This document shows, one piece after another, positions 1-10,560 of a stretch of 64,000 nucleotides of DNA. The position numbers and the translations under genes are program-made. The stretch spans positions 4,712,195-4,776,194 of the forward strand of contig CACRXP010000001.1 in the NCBI GenBank assembly GCA_902702965.1, read 5' to 3'. The notes under the pieces were generated by a model that saw only the letters and a program-made list of their open reading frames with translations, was not told the DNA's origin and ran no database searches. The first letter of the stretch is position 1, and every line of letters starts with the position of its first letter. The stretch comes from Spirometra erinaceieuropaei. Its lineage: Eukaryota > Platyhelminthes > Cestoda > Diphyllobothriidea > Diphyllobothriidae.

Positions 1-431
1 CAGCTGCTGGTGGTCAGGGTTATGATTGGCTGAATGAAGGCAGAATAAGCCCGAAACAGTGCTGTATCAATCTACCCGCATTCTCTGTCGTCCCTCCTCG
101 CTGCTATTATGACTTGGCCGACTTCGGCCTGGTAATTGGTTGCCTGTTCGTGACCTTTGCCACACATACGGAGCTTGTTTGCTTTGTGAAGCCAATAGAT
201 CGGTGTGCGCCCATTCCTGATTGATAAATACCCGATCTGCAGCGACAGAGAATGACAGGTGGCGAGGCACTGATGAACTTCGGTTCGATGAAGTGCTTAT
301 GACCCATCTGGTAGGCCTCAGTGGTGGACCGACTGCGCCAGGTGCGTCTGTGCGCATGTTTGTGTTTCTGGTCCCAGCTGCTGGTGGTCAGGGTTATGAT
401 TGGCTGAATGAAGGCAGAATAAGCCCGAAAC
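1..431 (+). repeat. 374-bp direct repeat with degenerate hammerhead-like motif
   Basis: Bases 1-57 recur at 375-431 with no difference that I can see, giving a repeat period of 374 bp. The array may begin before the window. The repeated segment ends with a hammerhead-like string: GGCTGAATGA, then a GGC/GCC mini-hairpin, then CCGAAAC. The second copy continues as GTCC, completing GAAACGTC; the first continues as AGTG, so its cleavage-site triplet is lost. The core reads CTGAATGA rather than CTGANGA, so even the better copy looks degenerate. Hammerhead motifs bounding monomers of 300-400 bp are known from Sm-alpha, newt satellite II and retrozymes. Placing this repeat in such a class is inference. 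No protein is supported here. Confidence 0.55.
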
Positions 432-2700
432 GTCCCCATATCCTATTAGGCCTAACCTAGACCATTGAATTAGATAACCAATTAGGAAATAAACCAGTTA
501 TTAGGTAGAACTTCGACTGTAGAATAAAAGGCTACATTTTTGACATAATTACTTGGCAATTTCTATGAGGACTGGAAGAATAATAGCGTGTTGCCTCACC
601 TGACCTGCTGTGCGGAGAAACAGCAATTTCAACACTGTTGCAACTAGGATGTAGTGTCTAACAAAAGAAGGTTTTGCGAAATAGAACGCCCAGCAATTGC
701 ACATCTACCTTCTGACACTTCATGCCTACAGTCAATCACGGTAGGGATCGGGTGACGGCCTCCAAGCATCCGTGGCATACAAAGAATATTTACTATAATT
801 TTAAGTGAGTTTTAGTCCGACACGATCATTTCGGTTTGGTATTTCATCGTAGAAGTTTGGGTCGCCTGTTGTAGGTGGTCCAGTGCTCTCTCTACGATGA
901 CCTCAGCTCAGAGAGTTGAGAAGCGATCGTTGTAGACGATCTGGTGCATTATCCACAATGGCCGTTAAATGACATTGGAAAAGGCACGACTTGAGCACCA
1001 TGCCACGACATTTTCATACTGTCATCGTGCTGGGATGGATATGTGTGCCCTCACACTCAATCTCGACGAATTTTCTTACTGCGGAATGACCTACGACAAA
1101 ACGTACAGTAAAGTCTAATTAAAGAACCAAAGACTGTGTAATTTCCTACAAGTACCGCAGTAAACGTACATTCTTGGTCTTTAAATTTCAATCCCTTTAG
1201 CGTGTTTCTGAATGGAAGACATTCATTAACTGACAATGGAGTGGTTGATTAGCCCGCCAATAGGTCTTACAGCGAGGGCTAAATAATCGTTTCTTTAAAA
1301 CTGACAGTACGGGGTTTTCTACTGATCCCCATGCTATTCTAGTTCCCTCTGGAAGTTCTGATAATGCTGAAACCCAACTGGTAGCGATATTGCTTCACAA
1401 TATTCGATTCATATATGTTTAAATAGTAAACGAAAGACCCTAATACACTGGACAGCCGTTGTTTAATTAAAGTATCCGTAAAACGTTTTTCATGATTTGG
1501 TTTTTGTCCTACTAACGGGCAGATTTTGGTGTCCCTATTAAATTATCCTTCATGATTCTTGATTCCGTCGTGTTGTCATATTTTGATTGATTATATTCCC
1601 CCCACAGAACCCATTCAAAACAGACTGCTCAGATTTCAAAAGACGAATCATAACAAGTTTTGACTGTTCAGCATGAAGGGACTAAAAAAGGTAAAATTCT
1701 CGTAATCGGACTCTGAAATTCTGTAAGTTAATCCGTTTGCCTAGGTGACTGGTTTTGGCAAAAGTATGGTTTGTGGCCGTGGTTACTTATCCGGGAGCCA
1801 TTGTGCTAGGCGGAAATAACTGGTGATATGTATCTGTAAATGATAGAGAGAGAAATAGAAAGACCTCGCGGTGGCTGTTGCGTGAGGGTGGTCATCGGAG
1901 TAAAACTACGACAATGCAATATCTTCTTGACGATTCTTGAAAAGAGGCATTCAATTCATTTACCGTTATCATTTACTCTCAAAGAACGCATCCCCTTTGA
2001 ACTGGTGACAATGTGGAGGACCAGAATGTGAGCTACCACAAAGTTCTTAGATGTTTAACTCTTTTGCTCAACACAAATGCACTCCGGAGTAAGTAACCCC
2101 AGCCATAAGCCATACCCTTGTCCCGGTTTTTCTCGCTATCGACCGAGTTCGATAGGTTTTGTGCGAGCTACGTTTACTTAGTCACTATCGATTTCAAGCA
2201 GACCTTAACGGGTAAAATATCCGCGCACGGAGTTGTTTATGGGTGGATTTTTCAAAACTATTTTTACTAGTGGATCGGCTGAGGGGAGACTTCACTTGTC
2301 GACAAATCATCCTCCGTTAAAATGCTATTCAAAGTCATCGATGCAGGTGACACTGTGACGGCGGTCTCTGCATGCACGAAAACGAAACCGTCAGACACGT
2401 TTATATTCATTCAGTCTACAGACTTGTGAGATAGCCGGCCGACAGAATACTAGCGAATTTGAAACTGAAAACACTCATGTTGACTTTGAATTACATGTCA
2501 AAGTGGAGAGCGGTGAGTGTTTCAGTTTTAAAATCGTCACTTTTCTCTCAGCCGGCAGGCTTACAAATTTCTAAAGCTGAATGAAGGCGAACGCCTCTGA
2601 AAGTTTTATTTGCATGCATGCAGAAACCACGCCGAGGTTTGGTCCTGCAGCCCCACTTGATTGATACCATATAGGTAGCTTACTAAAACAATGCTAGTCA
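432..2700. other. Unassigned stretch
   Basis: No gene, RNA or recognised element is supported. Reading frames are short and show no domain signature. Composition is moderately AT-rich. Confidence 0.5.
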
Positions 2701-2712
2701 ACGTATCTAACA

Positions 2713-2965
2713 TGGCCACTCGCTGGATTAGGAAGGGAAAGGGGCGCGCAAGCAGAACTTGGAGCACGCGCCGGGGTGCGGGTGGAGGTGGCGTGTACGC
2801 ATCCTCGCCGTGACACAGCCACTCGCTGGATTAAGAGGTCAGGGAGAGTGCAATCACAACTGCAAGGCCGCGGAGGGAACCGCGGGCTTCAATGCGTCCG
2901 AACAATGCCACCAGCTAGCCTACTTAGTCACTTGCTGGATAAAGATAATAAAGACGGCGAAAGCA
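2713..2965 (+). repeat. Imperfect tandem repeat, period about 105-111 bp
   Basis: A block beginning CCACTCGCTGGATTA at about 2713 recurs at about 2818 and, more diverged (TCACTTGCTGGATAA), at about 2929. Between the anchors the units share GC-rich segments such as GCACGCGC. It is probably a small decayed tandem array. Two overlapping short frames run through it, but I see no protein family. Confidence 0.4.
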
Positions 2966-4734
2966 GGGCTCGAAGCACGCGCAGGGAAGTGCATGAGAAC
3001 TGATACCTGCAGTAACTGAGGCTGGATAATAAGTACTCCTTCCCCGTGGCACATTTGCCCACTGCATTGAAATTATATGGAAATTGCAAGCACCTGATAT
3101 TTGTTAAGTCAATATAGTCGCGCCTATTTAAATTGGTTTAGGAGGCTAACCATACGGTGTCGAGCAAGGGGGGGGGGGGCTTCAAAACCGAACTTTGCCA
3201 AAACCACTGACAAAGCGTGACAATTTTCACTGGAGCAGCAATGAGTAAACAGATTCGGCAACGGTATAGAGAAGGACTCCACTTAACTGTCAGTAGACTG
3301 TGGATCGTGCCATACGTGATTCATAGTAAAGGCAGTTTTATGGGTAGGGCAGCATGCTAGACAGTAAGCTGACAATATGAAAGAAAACACAGAAATTGCT
3401 TGGATTTATGCCGAAAGTCTTATCCTACGCAACTGTACAACAATAGAAATGGGCGTAGTAATTAAACAATAAACAAAAAGTAAATTTCCCAAAATAACGG
3501 ATTTTGAGTTAACGTGTGAGGTCGTGGGAAGTAATCGTTCTTAGCAGTGTAATTTCTGCAATAGCCTGTAAATGAATGCCAAGATAAAACCTTGTATGAC
3601 ACGATCCACAGTCTACTGGCAGTTAATTTGGGCCTTTCTCTATACCCTTGCCGCAGATTCTTCTGTAAAGGTCTACCTCATCGCAAAATTTGCTTAAACC
3701 TCAGCTTTCTTAGAAGAGTAATTCCAGTGTGTAGCTTAGGCTACCTAGAACAGACCAACTTTGCATTCTGGCAACGCCCATAGTTTCTTTTGTCTTTAAG
3801 TCGTCAGCTTTGTTGTATGGAGATGCATGACCTTGTGTCAAAATTGTTTACTACAGGGACATAGTTGGTCACATCCACGCCCTCTGATTGTGCTTTTGAG
3901 GTCTTTGTCTGGCTGCATTATGATGGGTAATTTCAGTCAATTTGCCTGCACAAAAATATTTTATATGTCGCAGTCTATAAACAAAACGTCAGCCTTCCAC
4001 CCATGAAAACTACAGCGGCGAATAGTTGATAGAAAAGACGAGACAGAGATATCAGACCACCCACGCACGCAGACACACACACACACACACAATCTTTTGA
4101 AGGCACGGATAGGACTCCTATCCGACGTGCGTACACGTCGGTGTCACTATTTTGTGCAGTCTCAACTGCAATATCCGGCGCTTCGACAGTGTTTAATCTG
4201 GTCATTGATTCGCATTTATTATTTTCGCGTCATATTTTTGGAGCAATGAAAACCTAAGTCGACACTGAATTTGCGAATACATTTTTAAAACCAAAAAAGT
4301 TAAACAGTGTGTTAATGGTCAGAATAATATTGGGTTGGATTGGATCTTGCAGCAATCCCTGAAATCGTTAAACCCTGACGAGGGAATGGTGGTAAAGATG
4401 CGTTTACGGGTGGGGTAATCGGACACGCCAGTGAGATGGCTGTGAAATTGCTGCGAAGAAATGAGTTAATGTGTGCAATAAAACTTTGAATGGGCTGACA
4501 CTTGAGCGCCAATTCTGAAAACACGGTGGGGATCGAACCAGCTAGTCGAAAGTGACAACGCGTGGTCAACGTCATTCGGCATAGTGTGCAGCGACACCTT
4601 ATGAAGATTATATTGCTGAAGTATTGATTTGTTTTGGGTAGGCGAATATATGCTGAAGTAGCACAACTCCACACTGCTAAAAGGAAAAGGGCAGTCTTGT
4701 GCACGGGTTTGGAGGTATGCCTAGTCTTTGGGTT
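2966..4734. other. Unassigned stretch with short simple repeats
   Basis: A G-run lies near 3169-3179 and a (CA)n run at about 4074-4091. A box-B-like GGTTCGATCCCC occurs on the minus strand near 4530 but has no matching A box. No gene is supported. Confidence 0.45.
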
Positions 4735-5085
4735 TCCGCTTGTGTGAGGGATGGGATTAGGGATTGGGTAAGGCCTAGGGTTGCCCGCATCCTAATCCAA
4801 ACGTAATCGTAGACCTACAGCTAACCCTGACCCTAACACTTACCCCTGACCCCAAACTTAACCCCTAACCGTTATTCATAACACAAAACTCTAACCCCAA
4901 CCCATAAATCCTAGACCTAACCCCTAACCGACACTCCTAGACCTAACGCCTAACCCTAATCACTGAGCCGAAACCCTAACCCCAACCATTACCCCAGCTC
5001 TAACTTCCAACCCCAACCCCTAACCCTGTCCCCCAACCTCTAACCCTTCCCCAAACACTAACCGTAGCCGCTAACCCAGAAAAGC
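4735..5085 (+). repeat. Degenerate telomere-like (TAACCC)n tract
   Basis: About 350 bp is dominated by CCCTAA-type hexamers and variants such as CCCTGA, CCCCTAACC, CCTAGACCTAA and CCAACCC. Flatworm telomeres are TTAGGG/CCCTAA, so this is an old interstitial telomeric-like sequence or a repeat derived from it. Similar tracts occur near 6925, 42925 and 46836. No open frame of interest crosses it. Confidence 0.7.
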
Positions 5086-5234
5086 CGTTAGATTGAAACG
5101 GTAAACACCAAGTCAAAGTAATTACGCTACTCAAAGCCAATCAGTAGCTCAACCGTATTGTGTTCCGTATGTGCGGCGGCACAATCAGATCTTACTTAAT
5201 ATTGGTATTACCAGGCGAGCAGCGGGATGTTTTC

Positions 5235-5890
5235 TCAGCGTTGCACAATCTTGCTCATGCCGGCATTCCGGATACCCATTGCCTCGTTAACGACCGTTTC
5301 ATCTGATTCATCCTGAACACACTCAGAAAAGTCAGAATCCGACTGCACAACAATGCCCCATTGGCAACTTTCTTGTATCTGACGGAAGTTTTAGTCATGC
5401 ACACGTAACTATTGTAGGTCGTTTGCCAACATCCCATGGTTGCAACTATTTACCCACTGCAATTGGTCAATCAATGCGATGACCTGCAGCAACTTCCATC
5501 CCAAATATAGCTGCTGGTACCACCTCTAGCGTCTTCTTAGAACACTGAATATCCCATTATGGTGTCTTTTCAGCTATTACGGACAATCAATGCCAGTAAT
5601 CTGCATCTAGACGTTTAAATAGCTTTGCGTGTCTTTCGGATATTGTCGGACACACACGACGATCTACCGTGCCTCATTCAACGATCTAGTCGGGCGTTTT
5701 CACCAACAACTCAAAGCCTTGCTCATAGCCTATGAGAACCGCACTCATTGGAGCGAACACTTGCTCCTGGCCATGCTCGATGTCCGCATCGTGCTCAAAC
5801 TCCTCTTAGAGTGTTCCGTTACCGAACTTGTTAACTGTTCTACCCTAAGGAGTCCCGAGGCTGTTTCAGTCCCTGTCAAAGCTCAGCCGA
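5235..5890 (+). pseudogene. Decayed Ty3/gypsy-type integrase fragment
   Basis: The translation matches, in broken frames, the integrase at 57747-58511 in this window. The zinc-finger start is visible near 5250 (a remnant of the HxxxH region: LAHAGI). From about 5690 the frame continues as a run resembling GRFHQQLKALLIAYENRTHW, followed by SEHLLLAMLDVRIVLKLLLECSVTELV. The other copy reads WSEHLPLVMLGIRAALKPVLECSAAELV at the same place. Stops and frameshifts interrupt the central catalytic region, so no DDE triad can be read. It is dead. The last part is fused in frame to PLE sequence at about 5885. Confidence 0.75.
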
Positions 5891-6470
5891 CCCCGCCACC
5901 TGTGAGGCGGGGAGACGCTAACTCACAGGTGGCGGCACACTCGACGGGACTCGGCCATATTTTCAAATTTCAAGAGGTCGAAATCCTCGCAAGGGGTGAC
6001 AACCGCGTGAGCCGCGAACTGCTCGATTCCTGGTTCTCAGGCCCGCAATCCATCAACAAGCACAATGACCCCCCGGTACCCTATTCCGTGCTGAGATTTT
6101 CCCTCGGCAGGAGAATCAGTCATGTGGGGAGGGCGCGGGCGAGCAATCACCACGATGACAGTGAGCCAGTTTGCCGAGCAATCGTCACACCAGCATCCAG
6201 CACGGATGACGAAATCACGGCAATTAACGACTCGAACTCGGAACGACAAGCCACCACCGCATCAATTACGACCCCAGCGGTGATTGCGAGAGCTGTTAAT
6301 TAAAGCACGCATACGGTCCCACGGCAGCCACGTGCTATAAATACTGCACTCCTGGTGATGGATTCGAGTGAGAATCCGAAACGTCAGGCAAATATATTTC
6401 TTGCTCCAGTGATCGCCTCTTCATCTTCTAAACTGCTACCTGGAACTCGCCTGTTCGCTTCTATCAGTTC
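5885..6470 (+). mobile_element. Penelope-like element 3' fragment with disrupted hammerhead
   Basis: The fragment begins inside the GIY-YIG endonuclease C-terminal part: VRRGDANSQVAAHSTGLGH, then FKFQEVEILARGDNRVSRELLDSWF. It continues through a low-complexity tail to a stop at about 6301. The non-coding 3' end (6302-6470) contains stem II, GAAACGTC and the downstream arm of a hammerhead, but the upstream arm is missing. The terminal segment at about 6420-6470 also occurs, inverted, at about 28690-28740. The element is 5'-truncated, with no reverse transcriptase. The open frame that starts at 5629 is a chance or fossil fusion of integrase and PLE sequence. Confidence 0.8.
6352..6398 (+). pseudogene. 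Hammerhead ribozyme remnant (upstream arm deleted)
   Basis: Stem II GGATTC/GAATCC, GAA, ACGT and C17 are all present. Compared with the full copy at 29906-29967, about 36 nt are missing, including the stem I upstream strand. The junction reads CTGGTGATGG, so A6 of CTGATGA is lost. It should not self-cleave. Confidence 0.75.
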
Positions 6471-6924
6471 ATATGTCTTTTACATGTAGCCGAGCGCATT
6501 GCCGTTTTCGGATTTTATCTAGGTGTTTGTTGAATACATGAGACAATTTCGAGATTTAAAAAATTCGCAACGTCAGATAAATTTCTAAAATGAATGTTGT
6601 GACAACAGCGCGCAGCCGAAACCATACCAGGCAGACTACACTGGCGTAAATATTCCGTCATAAACTCACATTACTGCGTCCACACTAAACGAACTTTTGT
6701 TACAACTGCTTCTTATATACATAAGGAGCAGTAATGTGTTTTGCACACTTATGATAGTTGACTTATCTTCCTTGACACACAAATGGTGACTTGTCGCATG
6801 CTTTGCAGAGTTCGAACATGTAAAACTGAAATCAGTGCAGTCTTCCCTCATTAAATAAACTGGAAGGTAGGACGACAAGGCAATGCTACAAGAATACCCT
6901 TATTGCAAGTGAGATTACGCCAAA
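6471..6924. other. Unassigned stretch
   Basis: AT-rich sequence between the PLE fragment and a telomere-like tract. I see no supported gene or repeat. Confidence 0.45.
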
Positions 6925-7015
6925 CTCAGAGGGAATTAGGATTAGGATTGAAGTCCGTGTTAGAGTTAAGAGGGTTAGTGTTGAAGTTTTGGTTAGGGCT
7001 AAAGTTGGGACAGGG
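6925..7015 (-). repeat. Short degenerate telomere-like tract
   Basis: Repeated TTAGG/GTTAG variants (ATTAGGATTAGGATTG, GGGTTAG, GGTTAGGGC) run over about 90 bp. This is the G-rich strand of the same degenerate TTAGGG-like sequence seen elsewhere in the window. Confidence 0.6.
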
Positions 7016-7699
7016 AAATAGTTACCTCCTGAAGTTTACCAAATACTCGCCTGTAATAAGGGAGACCACTTCTTCCCGTTTCCAACAGCGAATGATCTGT
7101 GCAAAAGCATGATACGCGAAGGATTGCGACTCCCCTCGCAAGAGCTAATGAAGTAGTGGATAAGCGGACAACAATGTACTAAATTATTGGTTGATCCACG
7201 GCAGACTGTGCAGGTCTGTTATAGGACAAAACATTATGAGAGTGCAAAAAAGAAAGACTTTGTGGAGTAAAGACTGTTTACTTTGGCAGTTCAAACTCTC
7301 ACAGCGGGCATTCAGGAACCAGTGCTTCGCATTTGACTCTAGCAGCGATTATAACTCAGGTCCTCTTACTAGCCCTTCTGCTGATTTACTAGACTCTCGC
7401 CAGACCACAATTAGTTGCACGCGTTTCATTGTCCTCCCTTGAACACGGCAAATCCGCAGCCCGAATTAGTGACCGGTGGCTACGAGCAAAAAAACAGCAG
7501 TCATTGTGGGTTTAGGCATTCTTTCATTTATCTATATAAAACAATCAATCTGATCCCCTTCCAGCCCGAGTGAGTGCAGATGTGTTCGGCTGTTTTAGGC
7601 GGAAGGGCATCAAGCATGTGGTGCGAACATAAAAACCGATTAAAAGACAGAAAAAATCCTCCATGACAGGGTATAAGCAATCACCGTTAACTACTCTTT
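7016..7699. other. Unassigned stretch
   Basis: Short frames only, with no recognised domain or repeat. Confidence 0.4.
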
Positions 7700-8746
7700 G
7701 TTGCTGCGTGTGCCGTCTATGGAGTAAAGGAGTCCGTCGGCTCCCTCCTGCCGCATTCCATAGATGCTTATAAAGTGGCATGAATGCCTGGCAGCACTGC
7801 TGGGGTAACTCCCGAAGTGCCGGAATTAAACGATGATAATAATAATAATAATAATAATAGGCGTAACGAGCAACTGAAGGTCAGTCAGAGAGTTTTGCGT
7901 GCTAGAAAATGGAGAGTCTAGGGTCACCGTGCGAAACCCTAGGGCGCATATGAATTTGTACCCTGCGTCGTAGGTGCTGACTGTTGCCAAATTCACTGAC
8001 GGTGGTACGGTACAGAGGACGCCGTAATCCAACCCTGAAGTCGACTGAATGCCTCTATTCGCTCCCTTGTGGTGCCTGGAAAAGCCAGGCTGTTCCAGGT
8101 GCCCGATAGCTGCTGAGCGGGCGCATTGCGCATCCAGTAGATGATTTCGTAGCGGGAGGTTTTCAGGATGAAGGTACTGATTACTGCAGTCAGGCCAAAG
8201 CGGACGAAGACTTCAGCGTAAAGGAACACCAAGGCACAGTAGACCAGGTCTGTGTCAGGACATCGACAATGTTAACCATCCCAGAGCTTGAGAACGAATA
8301 CAGATGATATTGACTAGGCCCGTGCCAACCACGCAGGTGAGGACGACGATTAGCGATGTGGAGACTGTGTGCTGGTGTCCGCAGGCCGTTCGAACCGTCG
8401 TGCTTTCCACTACGAAGTTGAAGCACAGGTCGTAAAATCTTAGAGACTAATGGTAGGTAACTGCCTATCTATGTATGCCGCAGAATTAGGACAAATATAT
8501 AGATGGCGGGCAAACGTTGGTTAAGTACCAGGAGCTCACAGAACTCAGAGAAAGTGCAGAAAAAGGCAGAAACAGAAAGAGTACGCAGAAGGAACAGAAA
8601 TATCTTTGGTCTTCATTTTAGAAGACAGGGAACACCAACAAACCAAGATTTAGCGACGGACTGAAGTAGTTCAGGAGGACGCTGATCATAAAAAAGGAGT
8701 CCTTCGGGGGCCAACTGTGAGGACACATCCGGTAACCTTGTTACAT
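7700..8746 (-). pseudogene. Broken third copy of the 347-residue 7TM receptor
   Basis: Minus-strand translation in several frames follows the receptors at 33283 and 48104. An ATG equivalent lies at 8744-8746, with a diverged N-terminus after it. A block at 7993-8232 reads EVFVRFGLTAVISTFIL (TM5) and then QLSGTWNSLAFPGTTRE (third intracellular loop). A block at 7826-8032 covers TM6-TM7 (DAGYKFICALGF). Frameshifts separate these blocks, and the TM3-TM4 part is badly diverged. A (TAA)n expansion at about 7835-7858 turns the TM7 isoleucine codons into a run of isoleucines. The 3' boundary near 7700 is approximate. It is far more diverged than the two intact copies are from each other, so it is an older family member. 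Confidence 0.85.
7835..7858 (+). repeat. (TAA)n microsatellite inside receptor pseudogene
   Basis: About eight ATA/TAA triplets. They lie where the intact receptors encode the isoleucine-rich TM7. Confidence 0.8.
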
Positions 8747-9486
8747 TATGTTGTCTATCAGTGCTCCCTATGTCTGTACAGGTGCAGAATTTGCGAATGT
8801 GTGTGTTTTCCTTATACCAACAGGGGTGTTTACGGTGCAGGTTGATGGGTGGTTGCGGGGTCCTGACGGCTAACCTTGGACCTAGGTTCATATACAGCAT
8901 GCAGCCTAACTCTTAAAACGTGATAAGGAAGACCGAGGCAATTGATTTTAGGCGCCTAAAACGTTGCGGGCATCATGTATTTGACAAACTTGCCCCAGAA
9001 CACGTCCTTCTTGCGTGTAGAATCTATTTACAAATAAGTTTGCCAGTCAAAATGTCAACAACTTTGAACGGAAATCTACACTAACTTGTAATCAAACAGT
9101 TTCTTTGTGTCAGTAGCTGCCCCGGACTAAGTTAGTGCGATCATCCGTATTTTTTTATTAGTGTAGGGTAAAATAAATAGACTGGTGATGTTGTACTAAG
9201 ACAAATAAAGTAGGTAGTTGTGCGCAATTAACCCAATGAGGTTACGCAGCCCAGTCATACCAGCAGTTTTACCAAAGGGAACTTTAAGCACTTGTATATA
9301 TATGTTTGTTCTATGTTTTAATCAGATTAAGCAGGACGTAAAGAGGAAGGTTATTTTGGCAAAACCAGACATCTTATCGATTTCGGAAGGCCGCATTTAC
9401 ATATCTGCGTGATTTTATGCCCTTAGACATAGCAATGACGCATACAGACAATCCTCTAAAAGAAGACGAAGACACGATCAGTGGGA
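8747..9486. other. Unassigned stretch
   Basis: AT-rich, with no coding or RNA signature that I can support. Confidence 0.4.
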
Positions 9487-10560
9487 CGGTAGATTTATTG
9501 GCCTTAGCTTTCGAACTCAAACCAGAGTTCATCATCAGAGACTTCTAGAATGCAGCAACGTGTGAACGCTTATATCGTTTTGCGTGAGGGGGGGACTACG
9601 TCCGTAGCTAGGTCTGCTTTGTGCTGCCTCGTCCACAATGATCCCCCGGCGTGGTGACGGCGTTTGTACTTCGCGGCGATGTGAGCTGCGCCACCTGGAT
9701 GCGTGGGCGGAGCGCGTGCTAACACGCAGGCAAATCGATGTGTCTTTTAATAGAGTTGGTGTCCGACAGCCACGTCTCCAACAGTTCCCGCCCCGTCTTG
9801 TTGCCGGCCCGTGCCAATATCCGCGTGTTGGCGAAGTCGAACTCATGGCCCTCCTCCAGCTTGTGTGTGGCGACTTGAGATTGTGGGTCGCCTCTCCGAA
9901 AGGCCCGTTTGTACTCACGTATTTGTGAGCTGAGACGTCGTCCTGTTTGGCCTGCGTAGTGGCAAGGACATTCATGACACGGGATTTGATAGACTACGAC
10001 CAACTGCTCACCTGCGTCCAGCCTATCCTTCATTTTCATGAAGATGGACGATGTCCATGTCTAACCCTGATGCAGTGCGTTCTGTGGCACCGGACACATT
10101 CTTTCTGTACGGTAGAGAGTGCCAAATTATTGGTGTCTCTCTTCCGTTTGTCCGTTGTGAGTGCGTGCGTATGCAGCGGCTGATGCAACTCTTGGGGTAG
10201 TCGTTCTTTGTTTATTGGTCCCTGAGGTGCCGTTGTTCTTGCATCCTTCCTTTGGCTCGCTACAGTGCGTTTTTACGCCGTCGAAAAGCGCCCTCACACA
10301 GCCCCGTTTGTACACCAATGGGTGGTTGTTATGATAGTTGAGGACCTGAGTTTTATTGGTCGCCTTTCTGTACACTGTAGTGCTGAGCTTACCATCAGGT
10401 GTGCACGTGACGACCACGTCAAGGAAGGGTAGTTTCTCGGCTTCCTCGTCTTCTCTTGTAAACTGAATGTCGGGGAAGTTGCTGTTTATCAGGTCTTGAA
10501 AACCTGATAGCCTAACCTGATCGTGCCTTCGTCTTCTTTTAAACAAGAACCTGGGATGCG
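9487..10560 (-). mobile_element. Penelope-like element, 3' part (RT end, GIY-YIG, hammerhead)
   Basis: Minus-strand order is as follows. About 10546-10280 is the reverse transcriptase C-terminal region (FPDIQFTREDEEAEKLPFLDVVV, then STTVYRKATNKTQVLNYHNNHP). After an internal deletion, about 10039-9719 is a GIY-YIG endonuclease (VVYQIPCHECPCHYAGQTGR, then SQIREYKRAFRRGDPQSQVATHKLEEGH and ILARAGNKTGRELLETW). A short tail and a hammerhead ribozyme end the copy at about 9487. RT motifs A-C are absent, so the copy is 5'-truncated as well as internally deleted. PLEs are target-primed retroelements that use the GIY-YIG nuclease for integration. This family differs from the 5885, 28690 and 45480 copies in sequence. 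Confidence 0.85.
9491..9555 (-). ncRNA. Hammerhead ribozyme (PLE 3' end), intact-looking
   Basis: On the minus strand, stem I GTCT (9542-9539) is followed by CTGATGA (9538-9532) and one extra T (9531). A perfect 6-bp stem II follows, GAACTC/GAGTTC (9530-9525 and 9518-9513), with loop TGGTTT. Next come GAA (9512-9510), self-complementary AGCT (9509-9506), A17 (9505), and AGGC (9504-9501), which pairs with GTCT. The predicted scission lies between 9505 and 9504. H17 = A is permitted by the rule N-U-H. Stem III is closed by zero loop nucleotides, so activity should need two cores pairing through AGCU. All core bases match; the extra nucleotide after A9 is the one deviation. Confidence 0.85.

Noticed and set aside
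270..310. CTGATGA followed by ACTTC/GAAGT hairpin inside the 374-bp repeat
   Set aside because: No GAA or cleavage triplet follows the hairpin, so the hammerhead fold cannot be completed.
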